A stretch of 64,000 nt of DNA, taken from assembly GCA_001314655.1 (NCBI GenBank), contig LJSF01000001.1:162034-226033 (forward strand). The letters run 5' to 3'. Origin of the DNA: Rhodobacteraceae bacterium HLUCCA08. GTDB lineage: Bacteria; Pseudomonadota; Alphaproteobacteria; Rhodobacterales; Rhodobacteraceae. Shown here piece after piece: positions 1-9,290 of the stretch. The notes under the pieces are model-generated. The model did not search any database. It saw nothing but the letters and a program-made list of their open reading frames with translations, and was not told the DNA's origin. How positions within the stretch are numbered: the stretch's first letter is position 1; every line of letters begins with the position of its first letter. A program made the position numbers and the translations under genes.

Positions 1-2
1 GT

Positions 3-110
3 GCCGGTCAGCGTGCGCTGCGCCTCGATCTGGACCCAGACGCGGTCCTGCGCCGCCACCCCGGTGCCAAGGGTCAGCACCGTGAACATCACCACCAGAA
101 ATCTCGTCAT
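3..110 (-). CDS. Secreted protein, N-terminal fragment cut by window edge
   Basis: Only the first 36 codons are present; the gene runs off the left edge. The ATG at 110 opens a clear signal peptide: Arg near the start, a hydrophobic core, then VAAQD as a likely cleavage site. The mature N-terminus reads DRVWVQIEAQ. I associate this start with secreted SPOR or peptidase proteins of Rhodobacterales, but that is recollection, not something shown by this fragment. It is divergent from glyQ, with a 150-base gap that must hold both promoters. Confidence 0.55.
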   Translation of the reverse strand, partial: MTRFLVVMFTVLTLGTGVAAQDRVWVQIEAQRTLTG

Positions 111-260
111 TCCAAAACCCGTAGCCAATTGTCGCCCCCGCGCCCGTCCCGGCGCGCGCTTCGCGGCAATCTAGCCACAGCGGCGCCCGAGTGGTAGCCC
201 CGATTGACGCCCCCCGGCCCGGGCGATAGTCAAGCCCGGCGACGCGCGAGGAGAGGCGAC

Positions 261-1184
261 ATGGCCGACAGACCCCGGTCCTTCCAGGAGATCATCCTGC
301 GGCTTCAGACCTACTGGGCCGCGCGGGGCTGCGCCGTGCTGCAGCCCTATGACATGGAGGTCGGCGCCGGCACCTTTCACCCGGCGACGACGCTGCGCTC
401 TCTGGGCACCCGGCCCTGGGCGGCGGCCTATGTGCAGCCCTCGCGCCGGCCCACCGATGGCCGCTATGGCGACAACCCGAACCGGTTGCAGCATTACTAC
501 CAGTTCCAGGTGCTGATCAAACCCAGCCCGCCGGACCTGCAGGATCTGTATCTGGGCAGCCTTCAGGCGATCGGGATCGACATGGCGCTGCACGACATCC
601 GCTTTGTCGAGGACGATTGGGAAAGCCCCACCCTGGGCGCCTGGGGCCTGGGCTGGGAGGTCTGGTGCGACGGCATGGAAGTCAGCCAGTTCACCTATTT
701 CCAGCAGGTCGGCGGGCATGATTGCCATCCGGTCTCGGGCGAGCTGACCTATGGGCTCGAACGGCTGGCGATGTATGTGCTGGGCGTCGATCACGTGATG
801 GACATGCCGTTCAACGACCCGCAGACGCCGATCGCGCTCAGCTATGGCGACGTGTTCCGCCAGACCGAACAGGAATACAGCCGCTGGAATTTCGACGTCG
901 CCGACACCCAGATGCTGCTGCGCCATTTCGAAGAGGCCGAGGCGGAATGCCGCGCGATCCTCGACCAGGCGCCCGAGGATCCCAAGACCGGCCGGCGGAT
1001 CATCATGGCCCATCCGGCCTATGACCAATGCATCAAGGCGTCCCACATCTTCAACCTGCTGGACGCGCGCGGCGTGATCTCGGTCACCGAACGGCAGGCC
1101 TATATCGGCCGGGTGCGGGCGCTGGCGAAACTCTGCGCCGACGCTTTCGTGCAGACCGAAGCCGGCGGGGCCGCCGCATCATGA
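261..1184 (+). CDS. glyQ: Glycine--tRNA ligase alpha subunit
   Basis: Alpha chain of the heterotetrameric bacterial glycyl-tRNA synthetase, which activates glycine and charges tRNA-Gly with the beta chain (glyS, one gene downstream). The 307 residues match the family's usual length of about 300. The N-terminal [18 protein letters not shown] and the later [17 protein letters not shown] segment are hallmarks of GlyQ. The frame is open back to 204, but the ATG at 261 follows a GAGGAGAGG ribosome site and gives the standard N-terminus. The stop overlaps the next ATG by 4 bases (ATGA), so the three genes glyQ-DUF6446-glyS are probably translationally coupled. Confidence 0.97.
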   Translation: MADRPRSFQEIILRLQTYWAARGCAVLQPYDMEVGAGTFHPATTLRSLGTRPWAAAYVQPSRRPTDGRYGDNPNRLQHYYQFQVLIKPSPPDLQDLYLGSLQAIGIDMALHDIRFVEDDWESPTLGAWGLGWEVWCDGMEVSQFTYFQQVGGHDCHPVSGELTYGLERLAMYVLGVDHVMDMPFNDPQTPIALSYGDVFRQTEQEYSRWNFDVADTQMLLRHFEEAEAECRAILDQAPEDPKTGRRIIMAHPAYDQCIKASHIFNLLDARGVISVTERQAYIGRVRALAKLCADAFVQTEAGGAAAS

Positions 1185-1711
1185 ACGCCGTCAGGATCTG
1201 GATCATCGCCATGCTTGTCACCGCTCTCGCCGCCGGGATCGGCCTGTATTACACCCAGGTCTATGCCTTCTATGACGAGGTCGACGGACAGGAGTTTGGA
1301 AATGTGCAACTGGTCAGCCTGCATTCCGGCGCGCCCGAGCCGATCCTGTTCGAAAACTTCAAGGCGATCGACAGCAATTCCAGCCCGATCCGGTTCCGTG
1401 CCTGTTTCGACACGCCGCTGAGCCAGGCCATGCTGACCGAAACCTACGAGATCTACGACACCGCCGTGCCGCTGAACGGGCCGCGCTGGTTCGATTGCTA
1501 CGATGCCCGCGCGGTCGGCGAGGCGCTGGAACAGGGCGCGGCGATCGCCTTTCTGGGCGAGGCCAACATCATCTACGGGGTCGACCGGGTGGTCGCCGTG
1601 ATGCCCGACGGGCGCGGCTATATCTGGCACCAGCTGAACCGCTGCGGCGAGGTCGTCTATGACGGCGAACCGGCGCCCGAGGATTGCCCCGAACCGCCGG
1701 AGGGCTATTGA
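1181..1711 (+). CDS. DUF6446-like membrane-anchored protein
   Basis: A 176-residue protein with one N-terminal membrane segment (residues about 5-24) followed by a soluble, presumably periplasmic domain. Cysteines at CFDTP, CYDAR, NRCG and DCPE could form disulfides. It sits between glyQ and glyS, overlapping glyQ by 4 bases and glyS by 1 (TGATG). I recall this position being taken in Rhodobacterales by a family called DUF6446; the family name is from memory. Its function is unknown. Position in a synthetase operon need not mean a role in aminoacylation. Confidence 0.8.
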   Translation: MNAVRIWIIAMLVTALAAGIGLYYTQVYAFYDEVDGQEFGNVQLVSLHSGAPEPILFENFKAIDSNSSPIRFRACFDTPLSQAMLTETYEIYDTAVPLNGPRWFDCYDARAVGEALEQGAAIAFLGEANIIYGVDRVVAVMPDGRGYIWHQLNRCGEVVYDGEPAPEDCPEPPEGY

Positions 1712-3795
1712 TGCCGGACCTGCTGATCGAATTGTTTTCCGAGGAAATTCCGGCGCGGATGCAGGCCCGCGCCGCCGCCGATTTCAAGCGGCTGATGACC
1801 GACGGGCTGGTCGAGGCCGGGTTGACCTATGCCGATGCCGGGGTCTTTTCGACCCCGCGGCGGCTGGCGCTGGTCGTCGGCGGGCTGTCGGGCGCAAGCC
1901 CGACCCTGCGGGAGGACCGCAAGGGCCCGCGCGTGGATGCGCCCGAGGCGGCGCTGGAGGGGTTCCTGCGGTCCACCGGGCTGAGCCGAGACCAGCTGGA
2001 GCGCCGCGCCGACAAGAAGGGCGAGGTCTGGTTCGCCAGCATCGAGCGGCCCGGCCGGCCGGCGGCGGACATCGTGGCGCAGGTGCTGGAGCATGTCATC
2101 CGCAGCTTCCCCTGGCCCAAATCCATGCGCTGGGGCGCGGGCAGCCTGCGCTGGGTGCGGCCGCTGCATTCGATCCTGTGCATTCTGTATGACGAGACCG
2201 GCAGCGCCATCGTCCCGCTCGACATCGACGGGATCCGGGCCGGTGACACGACCCGCGGCCATCGTTTCATGGCGCCCGAGCCGTTCTCGGTGACAAGCTA
2301 CGATGATTATGCCGCAAAGCTGGAAGCGGCGAAGGTGCTGCATTCGGCCGAACAGCGCGCCGCGCAGATCCACCATGTGTCCTTGAACATGCTGTTTCCC
2401 CTCGGGCTGGAACTGGTCGAGGACAAGGGCCTGCTGGCCGAGGTCGCCGGGCTGGTGGAATGGCCCGTGGTGCTGATGGGCGAGATCGGCGCCGATTTCC
2501 TCGATCTGCCGCCCGAGGTGTTGCAGACCTCGATGCGCGAACACCAGAAGTTCTTTTCGGTGAAGAACCCCGCGACCGGGCGGATCGAACGGTTCCTGAC
2601 CGTCGCCAATATCGAGACCGCCGATCATGGCGCGACGATCCTGGCCGGCAACCAGAAGGTTCTGGCGGCGCGTCTGTCGGATGCGAAATTCTTCTGGGAG
2701 AACGATCTGCGCACCATCCGCGAAAAGGGGCTCGAAGGCATGGCCGCCGGGCTCTCGGACGTCACCTTCCACAACAAGCTGGGCAGCCAGGCCGACCGCA
2801 TCAAGCGCATCGAGGCACTGGCCCGCGAGATCGCCCCCCTGGTCGGCGCCAAGCCCGATCTGGCCGCCGAGGCCGCGCGCGTCGCCAAGGCTGACCTGCA
2901 ATCCGAAATGGTCGGCGAATTCCCGGAATTGCAGGGGCTGATGGGGCGGTATTACGCGCAGGCCGCAGGCCATGACGATGGCGTGCCCGAGGCTTGCGAG
3001 GAACATTACCAGCCCCTCGGCCCGGGCGATGCGGTGCCGGCCGCGCCGGTCTCCGTCGCCGTGGCGCTCGCCGACAAGATCGACACGCTCACCGGCTTCT
3101 GGGCGATCGACGAAAAGCCCACCGGGTCCAAGGACCCCTACGCCCTGCGCCGTGCGGCGCTGGGGGTGATCCGGCTGGTGCTGGTCAATGACCTGCGCCT
3201 GAAGATCATCGACGTTGTGAAACTGGCCAATGAAATTTCGGGACCTCGCGGCGCTTCCTTTGCCGACGCCAACGACCTCCTGTCTTTCCTCCACGACCGG
3301 CTCAAGGTCCATCTGCGCGACGAAGGCATCCGCCATGACGTGATCGACGCCGCCCTGGCGATGCCCGGATCGGATGACCTGGTGTTGCTGGTCAAACGGG
3401 CCGAGGCGCTGGCGGCGTTTCTCAAGACCGACGATGGCGAAAACCTGATCCAGGGCTACAAGCGTGCCAACAACATCCTGAGCCAGGCCGAGGAAAAGGA
3501 CGGGGTCGAATATTCCTATGGCGCGGATGTGAAATTCGCCGACACGCCCGAGGAACGCGCGCTGTTTTCCGCGCTCGACGCCGCCGAAGCGACGATCGGC
3601 CCGGCGATGCAAGCCGAGGATTTCGCCGACGCCATGTCCGCCATGGCTGCGTTGCGCGCGCCGATCGACGCCTTTTTCGAGGCGGTCCAGATCAATGCCG
3701 ACAACGCGGTGCTGCGGCGCAACCGGTTGAACCTGCTGTCGCGGATCCGCGCGATCTGCCTGTCGGTCGCTGACTTGTCGCGGCTTGAAGGTTAA
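1711..3795 (+). CDS. glyS: Glycine--tRNA ligase beta subunit
   Basis: Beta chain of glycyl-tRNA synthetase, 694 residues, the usual length. The N-terminus [18 protein letters not shown] is the canonical GlyS start, so the ATG at 1711 is preferred over an upstream in-frame start at 1684. The segments FLTVANIE and LADKIDTLTGFWAIDEKPTGSKDPYALRR are the diagnostic HD-like tRNA-binding region. It forms the alpha2-beta2 enzyme with glyQ. The next gene begins around or before its stop codon. Confidence 0.97.
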   Translation: MPDLLIELFSEEIPARMQARAAADFKRLMTDGLVEAGLTYADAGVFSTPRRLALVVGGLSGASPTLREDRKGPRVDAPEAALEGFLRSTGLSRDQLERRADKKGEVWFASIERPGRPAADIVAQVLEHVIRSFPWPKSMRWGAGSLRWVRPLHSILCILYDETGSAIVPLDIDGIRAGDTTRGHRFMAPEPFSVTSYDDYAAKLEAAKVLHSAEQRAAQIHHVSLNMLFPLGLELVEDKGLLAEVAGLVEWPVVLMGEIGADFLDLPPEVLQTSMREHQKFFSVKNPATGRIERFLTVANIETADHGATILAGNQKVLAARLSDAKFFWENDLRTIREKGLEGMAAGLSDVTFHNKLGSQADRIKRIEALAREIAPLVGAKPDLAAEAARVAKADLQSEMVGEFPELQGLMGRYYAQAAGHDDGVPEACEEHYQPLGPGDAVPAAPVSVAVALADKIDTLTGFWAIDEKPTGSKDPYALRRAALGVIRLVLVNDLRLKIIDVVKLANEISGPRGASFADANDLLSFLHDRLKVHLRDEGIRHDVIDAALAMPGSDDLVLLVKRAEALAAFLKTDDGENLIQGYKRANNILSQAEEKDGVEYSYGADVKFADTPEERALFSALDAAEATIGPAMQAEDFADAMSAMAALRAPIDAFFEAVQINADNAVLRRNRLNLLSRIRAICLSVADLSRLEG

Positions 3796-3841
3796 TCTTT
3801 TCCAAAGGTTTCCCTTGCGGCGAATCGGGAAGAGAGGTCCT

Positions 3842-6436
3842 GTGACGCGAAACGAGGATGCTGCAGTGCAGAAAGTTGTGACGCTCAAGGAGGTCACGCG
3901 GATCACCGCGACCGCGCCGATGGATGTGTCGGTCCATGGCGGGCGCGCGAAATGCCTGCAGCGCCTGGTCCGCCTGGACATGCCGGTGCCGACCACCGTC
4001 GCGTTGTCGTTTTCCGCGGTGCACAAGCTGGCTGCCGGAGACCTGCCCGACATCCGGTCGATCCTGTCGCATTTCGACGAGGCCGCGCTGCTGTCGGTGC
4101 GCCCGTCCAGCGCCGATCCCGATTGGGGCGGGCCGGGCGCGGTGCTGAATCTGGGCATGAACGATACCCGCCATGCGGCCTTGTGCGACACCCTGGGCGA
4201 GGGCGCGGCGACGCGGCTCTATCTCAAGTTCATCCAGGATTATGCGGTCGAGGTGGCGCGGCTGGACCCGGATGCCTTTCCGATGCCGGCGGTGCCGGAT
4301 CGCGCCGCGCTGAACGCCGTGCTCGAGATCTACGAGACGGAAATGGAGGACGCCTTTCCGCAGGAGCTGGAGGTTCAGCTGACCGAGGTCCTGCGGTCCA
4401 TGGCGCGGGCCTGGGAAGGGACCTCGGCCCGGCTGTTGCGCAGCGCGCGGGGCGCACCGGCGGATGCCGGGCTGGGCCTTGTGGTGCAGGAAATGGCGCT
4501 GGGTGTGGGGCCGGGCGAATGCGGCACCGGGGTGGTGCAATTCGTCGATGGCGATACCGGCAAGCGGCAGGTGACCGGGCGCTACCGGCGCCAGCACCAG
4601 GTCGGCGCGGACCGGTCCGACGACGAGGGCGCGCTGTTTCTGGCCAGGGACAAGCGCGGCCCGTCCCTGCAGGATTGCGCCCCCGATGCCTTTGCGGCGC
4701 TTCTGGATTACGGCGACCTGTCGCGACGGAAACTGCGCGCCGAAATGGAGATCAAGTTCGTGCTGACCGACGGGCGGCTCAGCATCCTCGACGCGGTGCG
4801 GGTGCCGCGCTCGTCCCGCGGCGCGGTGCGGATCGCCGTCGATCTGGCCCGCGACGGCATCATCAGCCACGAAGAGGCGGTGATGCGGGTCGAACCCCAG
4901 GCGCTGAGCGAGCTGCTGCACCGCCAGGTCAGCCCGAAGGCGAATCGCGACGTTCTGGTGCGCGGCATCGCCGCCAGCCCGGGGGCCGCCTCGGGCCGGC
5001 TGGTGCTGTCCGCGGCCGAGGCCCAGGCCAGTGCGGCGCGCGGCGAGCCCTGCATCCTTGTCCGGCGCGAAACCACGCCCGAGGATATTCGCGGCATGCA
5101 TGCCGCCGAAGCGGTCGTGACCCTGCGCGGCGGCGTGACCAGCCATGCGGCGGTGATCGGGCGGGGCCTTGGTCTGCCCTGCGTGGTCGGCGCCTCCGAC
5201 CTGCTGATCGACACCAGGGCGCGCCGCATCACCACCCCCGATGGCCGCACCATCGCCGAGGGCGAGGTGATCACCGTCGACGGCGGCGCGGGCGAGGTGC
5301 TGGCGGGCAAGCCGGCGATGCTCGAGGCGCGGCTGGACGACGCCTTCCGGACGCTGCTGGACTGGGCCGACGACTTTCGCGACATCGGCATCCGCGCCAA
5401 TGCCGACACGCCCGCCGATGCCAAGACCGCGCGCAATTTCGCCGCCCAGGGCATCGGGCTGTGCCGGACCGAGCACATGTTCTTCGAAACCGACCGTGTC
5501 GACCTGATGCGCGAGATGATCTTTTCCCAGACGCCCGAGGGGCGCGCGGCGGTGCTGGAGCGCCTGCTGCCGCTGCAGCGCGCCGATTTCACCGAGCTGT
5601 TCCAGATCATGCAGGGCCAGCCGGTCTGCATCCGGCTGTTCGATCCGCCGCTGCACGAATTCCTGCCCTCGGACCGGGCCGGCATGCGCGACCTGGCCGA
5701 GGTGCTGGACCTGCCGCTGTCGGATGTGACCGCGCAGGTCGAAACGCTGCAGGAATACAACCCGATGCTGGGGATGCGCGGCGTGCGGCTGGGGATCACC
5801 GTGCCGGAAATCTACGACATGCAGGCAAGGGCGATCTTCGAGGCGACGCTGAAGGCGTCGAAAAAGGGCGAACCGGTGGTGCCCGAGATCATGATCCCGC
5901 TGGTTTCGGCGATGCGCGAGGTCGAACTGGTCCAGGCCCGGATCGACGCGGTGGCGGCCGCTGTCCGCAATGAAACCGGGCGCGATTTCACCTATCGGCT
6001 GGGGGTCATGGTCGAAACCCCGCGGGCCTGTCTGCGGGCCGAGGATATCGCCCGCCATGCCGATTTCCTGTCCTTCGGCACCAATGACCTGACCCAGATG
6101 GCCTATGGGTTGTCGCGCGACGATGCGGGCCGGTTCATGTCGACCTATGTCCAGCAGAAGGTCTATGCCGAGGATCCGTTCCACACCCTCGATATCGAAG
6201 GGGTCGGAGAACTGCTGTCGATCGGCGCCGCACGCGGCCGACGCAGCCGTCCGGGCGTGACCCTGTCGATCTGCGGCGAACATGGCGGCTCGCGCGCGGC
6301 GATCGCGTTCTGCCGGGCGCAGGGGTTCGACTATGTGTCCTGTTCGCCCTTCCGGGTGCCCGTGGCGCGGCTGTCGGCGGCACAACTGGCGCTGGAGGAA
6401 ACACGGCCGAACCTCAGAAAACTTGCATTCAGGTGA
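3842..6436 (+). CDS. Pyruvate phosphate dikinase-like protein with degenerate ATP-grasp
   Basis: PEP-utilising enzyme related to pyruvate phosphate dikinase (PPDK). The swivelling phosphohistidine domain is intact (GGVTSHAAVIGR). So are PEP/pyruvate TIM-barrel signatures: GLCRTEHMFF, LGVMVETPRAC, the FGTNDLTQM loop and SICGEHGG with the catalytic Cys. The N-terminal nucleotide domain is altered. The usual IEFT...LQTR segment that supplies ATP-binding Glu and Gln reads EIKFVLTDGRLSILDA, and the SVR loop is shortened. A GTG at 3842 behind AGAGAGG gives 864 residues; the frame is open to 3785, and GTG at 3866 is also possible. It may be a PPDK that has lost or changed the ATP half-reaction, or a divergent active form. 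Confidence 0.8.
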   Translation: MTRNEDAAVQKVVTLKEVTRITATAPMDVSVHGGRAKCLQRLVRLDMPVPTTVALSFSAVHKLAAGDLPDIRSILSHFDEAALLSVRPSSADPDWGGPGAVLNLGMNDTRHAALCDTLGEGAATRLYLKFIQDYAVEVARLDPDAFPMPAVPDRAALNAVLEIYETEMEDAFPQELEVQLTEVLRSMARAWEGTSARLLRSARGAPADAGLGLVVQEMALGVGPGECGTGVVQFVDGDTGKRQVTGRYRRQHQVGADRSDDEGALFLARDKRGPSLQDCAPDAFAALLDYGDLSRRKLRAEMEIKFVLTDGRLSILDAVRVPRSSRGAVRIAVDLARDGIISHEEAVMRVEPQALSELLHRQVSPKANRDVLVRGIAASPGAASGRLVLSAAEAQASAARGEPCILVRRETTPEDIRGMHAAEAVVTLRGGVTSHAAVIGRGLGLPCVVGASDLLIDTRARRITTPDGRTIAEGEVITVDGGAGEVLAGKPAMLEARLDDAFRTLLDWADDFRDIGIRANADTPADAKTARNFAAQGIGLCRTEHMFFETDRVDLMREMIFSQTPEGRAAVLERLLPLQRADFTELFQIMQGQPVCIRLFDPPLHEFLPSDRAGMRDLAEVLDLPLSDVTAQVETLQEYNPMLGMRGVRLGITVPEIYDMQARAIFEATLKASKKGEPVVPEIMIPLVSAMREVELVQARIDAVAAAVRNETGRDFTYRLGVMVETPRACLRAEDIARHADFLSFGTNDLTQMAYGLSRDDAGRFMSTYVQQKVYAEDPFHTLDIEGVGELLSIGAARGRRSRPGVTLSICGEHGGSRAAIAFCRAQGFDYVSCSPFRVPVARLSAAQLALEETRPNLRKLAFR

Positions 6437-6505
6437 CAATGCCGGGTTCTGGCGGCGGATTATGTCCGATCCGGCAACAGTAATGGGCGAAGCCTTGCCG
6501 AAAGC

Positions 6506-6523
6506 CCGTCCGTTGCTGGACGG
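6506..6523 (+). terminator. Hairpin after PPDK-like gene, weak terminator candidate
   Basis: A perfect 6-bp stem CCGTCC/GGACGG with a 6-base loop lies 70 bases after the PPDK-like stop. There is no T-run after it, so it is at best a weak or Rho-assisted terminator. Confidence 0.25.
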
Positions 6524-6592
6524 ATGCGGGAAATTCGCCTAAACGCCAGACGCCTGCGCGGGGCTGGTGCCGCGTGACGCCTGGGGGTGGGG

Positions 6593-7255
6593 ATGATTGT
6601 CCGGATTCTGAGACGCGCGATGGGCGCGAGTGTCATGGTTTTGGCCGGGCTGGCGTCGACGGCCGCCTTGTCGGACACGTTGATGCAGGCCCGTCTGTCC
6701 GAATTGCTGGGGCAGGAAGCGCAATCGATCCGGATGGTTTCGGACAGCCGCCTGGCGGCCCTGACCGCGCCGCCGCCGCCTGATGCGCGTGATGTTCCGA
6801 CCGCGCCGGCCAGCCTGTCCTACAACCGGTCGTTCCTGGCCGCGCTGCCGCCCGCAAACGGCGATGCGCAATGGGAATGCCTGGCCGAGGCCCTGTATTT
6901 CGAGGCGCGCGGCGAAAGCGTCCGGGGCATGTTCGCGGTGGGCGAGGTGATCCTGAACCGGGTCGATTCCGCGCAGTTCCCGAACACGATCTGCGGCGTC
7001 GTGAACCAGGGCACCGGGCGGCTCTATGCCTGCCAGTTCACCTATACCTGCGACGGCCATCCCGAACAGGTGCACGAGCCGCAATCCTGGCAGCGCGTCG
7101 GCAAGGTCGCGCGGCTGCTGATCGACGGCGCCCCGCGGGAGCTGACCGATGGCGCGACCCATTACCATACCCGCGCGGTCAGCCCGCGCTGGGCCCGGAC
7201 CTTTCCGCGCGTCGCCACGGTGGGATCGCATTATTTCTACCGCATGAACGGCTGA
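6593..7255 (+). CDS. SleB-type cell wall hydrolase
   Basis: A 220-residue exported protein with an N-terminal signal segment (residues about 5-27) and a C-terminal hydrolase_2 (SleB/CwlJ) domain. The characteristic catalytic region ECLAEALYFEARGES, with the conserved Glu, is followed by VGEVILNRV, then FTYTCDG and ATHYHT. The family cleaves peptidoglycan glycan strands (lytic transglycosylase type). A GTG six bases upstream (6587) is an alternative start. It stands alone between the PPDK-like gene and folB. In non-sporulating alphaproteobacteria such proteins serve general wall remodelling. Confidence 0.88.
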   Translation: MIVRILRRAMGASVMVLAGLASTAALSDTLMQARLSELLGQEAQSIRMVSDSRLAALTAPPPPDARDVPTAPASLSYNRSFLAALPPANGDAQWECLAEALYFEARGESVRGMFAVGEVILNRVDSAQFPNTICGVVNQGTGRLYACQFTYTCDGHPEQVHEPQSWQRVGKVARLLIDGAPRELTDGATHYHTRAVSPRWARTFPRVATVGSHYFYRMNG

Positions 7256-7360
7256 TCCGCGTCGCTTTCGGCATCGCGGACTTCGCCGGCGGGCCGGTTG
7301 CGGCCCGGACCCCGGCCTAGTATCCCGCGCAGCACCGCCCGACGCGAAAGGCCGCCGCCC

Positions 7361-8284
7361 ATGTCCTCCGATACCCGTCTTGCCTTTGCCCATCCCGCCG
7401 AACGGGCCGAGGCGACCGCGCCCGACGGCAGCGCGCTGCATGACCGGATCAGCCTGCGCGACTATGTCACCGAGGCCGAGATCGGCGCCTTTCAGCTTGA
7501 ACGCGGCCAGACCCAGCGGCTGCGGTTCAACCTGGTGGTCGAAGTGGCGCGCGACGCGGCCCCGGTCGAGGACGATGTCGACCGCATCCTGTCCTATGAC
7601 CGGCTGACCGAGGCGATCGCCCATGAACTGGCCGCCGAGCGTCTGAACCTTCTGGAAACGCTGGCCGAACGCGTGGCCGAACGGATCCTGGCCGAACCGC
7701 GGGCCAAGCGGGTCTTCGTGCGGATCGAAAAGCTGGACCGGGGGCCTTTCGCGCTGGGGGTCGAGATCGCCCGGGAACGCGGCGGGCGCGATGAGGCGCC
7801 GCAGGCGCACGAAGAGGCGCCCCATCCCCGGCTGGTCTACCTGTCCAACGCCGCCATCGACAGCGACCGGCTGGGCGCCTGGATCGACGCGGCGGTGGCC
7901 GGCGCGGCGCCGGTGATCTTCTGCGTCGGCGCGCCCGATGCGCCGGCGCCCCGGGCCCAGGCCGCCATGCCGCAACGCCGGATCGACCTGCTGGCGATCG
8001 AGCAGAACGCCTGGGTTCTGGCCGGGCGCGACCGGCGCTGCCTTGTCGTCGGCACCCGGACCGAGCTTGACTGGGCGATGAAGAACGGCGTCGCCTGCGT
8101 CTGGGCGCCCTGCAAGATCGTGCTGGACGCGGTCGACGGCCCCTCGGCCGACCCGCGCGACGCGCTGGCCCTTGTGGCCTGGTTCGCCGAACAGATGCAG
8201 GCGGCCGAACTGCTGGTGATCGGCGCCGCGCCGCCCGAGGCGCCGGTGCCGGTCCGTGCGGTCGGGCTGGAGGACGATCTGTGA
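7361..8284 (+). CDS. folB: Dihydroneopterin aldolase with C-terminal extension
   Basis: FolB converts dihydroneopterin to 6-hydroxymethyldihydropterin plus glycolaldehyde in folate synthesis. The FolB domain (residues about 25-145) shows DRISLRDYVTEAEIGAF, DRILSYDRLTEAI and the LLETLAERVAERIL helix. At 307 residues it is about 2.5 times a single FolB. The extra 160 residues begin with RLVYLSNAAIDSDRLGAWIDAA and contain CVWAPCKIVLD. I do not recognise this extension; it has no second FolB active-site motif. The stop overlaps the GTG of folP by 4 bases, so the two are coupled. Confidence 0.9.
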   Translation: MSSDTRLAFAHPAERAEATAPDGSALHDRISLRDYVTEAEIGAFQLERGQTQRLRFNLVVEVARDAAPVEDDVDRILSYDRLTEAIAHELAAERLNLLETLAERVAERILAEPRAKRVFVRIEKLDRGPFALGVEIARERGGRDEAPQAHEEAPHPRLVYLSNAAIDSDRLGAWIDAAVAGAAPVIFCVGAPDAPAPRAQAAMPQRRIDLLAIEQNAWVLAGRDRRCLVVGTRTELDWAMKNGVACVWAPCKIVLDAVDGPSADPRDALALVAWFAEQMQAAELLVIGAAPPEAPVPVRAVGLEDDL

Positions 8285-9279
8285 GCCATTGGCGCCCGGT
8301 CGCCCGGACCGGTCGGGCCCGGCCGCGCGGGGCCGAGCGGCTGGCCGGTGGCTGGTGCTGGTTCGACAGCGTCGAGCACCTGTCCCGAGGTGCCGCGCCC
8401 GAGATCGTCCCGCTGGCGGAGGTTCCGACCGCGGTGATGGACCGGCTGACCGCCCCGCGCGCCGATATCGCCGGGCTGTCGATGGATGTCCCGCGGATCA
8501 TGGCGATCCTGAACCTGACGCCGGACAGCTTTTCCGACGGCGGGCTCTTCGACCGGCAGGGCCCGTCCCGGGCCGCCGATCTCATCGCTGCCGGGGCCGA
8601 TCTCCTGGATATCGGCGGCGAAAGTACCCGGCCCGGCGCCGCGGAGGTGCCGGTCGAGGCGGAAATCGCCCGCACCGCGCCGGTGATCGCCGCCGCCGCG
8701 GCGCTGGGCGTGCCGATGTCGATCGACACGCGCAAGGCGCCGGTGGCGCGGGCGGCGCTGGAGGCCGGGGCGGCGATGGTCAACGATGTCGCGGCCTTCC
8801 GCTTCGATCCGGACCTGGCCCGGGTCGTGGCCGAGGCCGGGGTGCCGGTCTGCCTGATGCATTCCATCGGCACGCCCGAGACCATGCAGGACGAAGCGCG
8901 CTATGGCGATGTGCTGCTGGATGTCCATGACCACCTGGCCGAACGCATCGCCCTGGCCGAGGCCGCCGGCATCCCCCGGTCCCGGATCGTCGTCGATCCC
9001 GGCATCGGCTTCGGCAAGACCCTGCAACACAACGTAACCATCCTTGAGCGGTTGTCCCTTTTCCACGGGCTGGGCTGTCCGCTATTGTTGGGCGCATCGC
9101 GCAAGCGGTTCATCGGCACGATCGCACACGCCCCCGACGCGCGGGATCGGATGCCGGGATCGCTGGCCGTGGCGTTGCATGGCGCGGCGCAGGGTGTGCA
9201 GATCACCCGCGTCCATGATATGAGTGACACAAGGCAGGCATTGAACCTGTGGTGGGCCCTGAACGGGGCAGAGCGGTAA
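8281..9279 (+). CDS. folP: Dihydropteroate synthase
   Basis: Condenses 6-hydroxymethyldihydropterin diphosphate with p-aminobenzoate; target of sulfonamides. Signature motifs are intact: [13 protein letters not shown] (about residues 75-87), [34 protein letters not shown] and GASRKRFIG. Its 332 residues include a roughly 70-residue N-terminal segment ahead of the barrel that is longer than in E. coli. The GTG start at 8281 overlaps the folB stop (GTGA). glmM follows 11 bases downstream, repeating the widespread folP-glmM order. Confidence 0.96.
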   Translation: MSHWRPVARTGRARPRGAERLAGGWCWFDSVEHLSRGAAPEIVPLAEVPTAVMDRLTAPRADIAGLSMDVPRIMAILNLTPDSFSDGGLFDRQGPSRAADLIAAGADLLDIGGESTRPGAAEVPVEAEIARTAPVIAAAAALGVPMSIDTRKAPVARAALEAGAAMVNDVAAFRFDPDLARVVAEAGVPVCLMHSIGTPETMQDEARYGDVLLDVHDHLAERIALAEAAGIPRSRIVVDPGIGFGKTLQHNVTILERLSLFHGLGCPLLLGASRKRFIGTIAHAPDARDRMPGSLAVALHGAAQGVQITRVHDMSDTRQALNLWWALNGAER

Positions 9280-9290
9280 AGGGGCAGCAG

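Noticed and set aside
1705..4191. An 828-residue open frame on the minus strand across glyS
   Set aside because: Mirror of the well-supported glyS gene; Gly/Arg/Gln-rich text without motifs. The same holds for other long antisense frames, for example 3692-6439, 37780-39558, 44050-46806 and 52627-55212, all a result of high GC.
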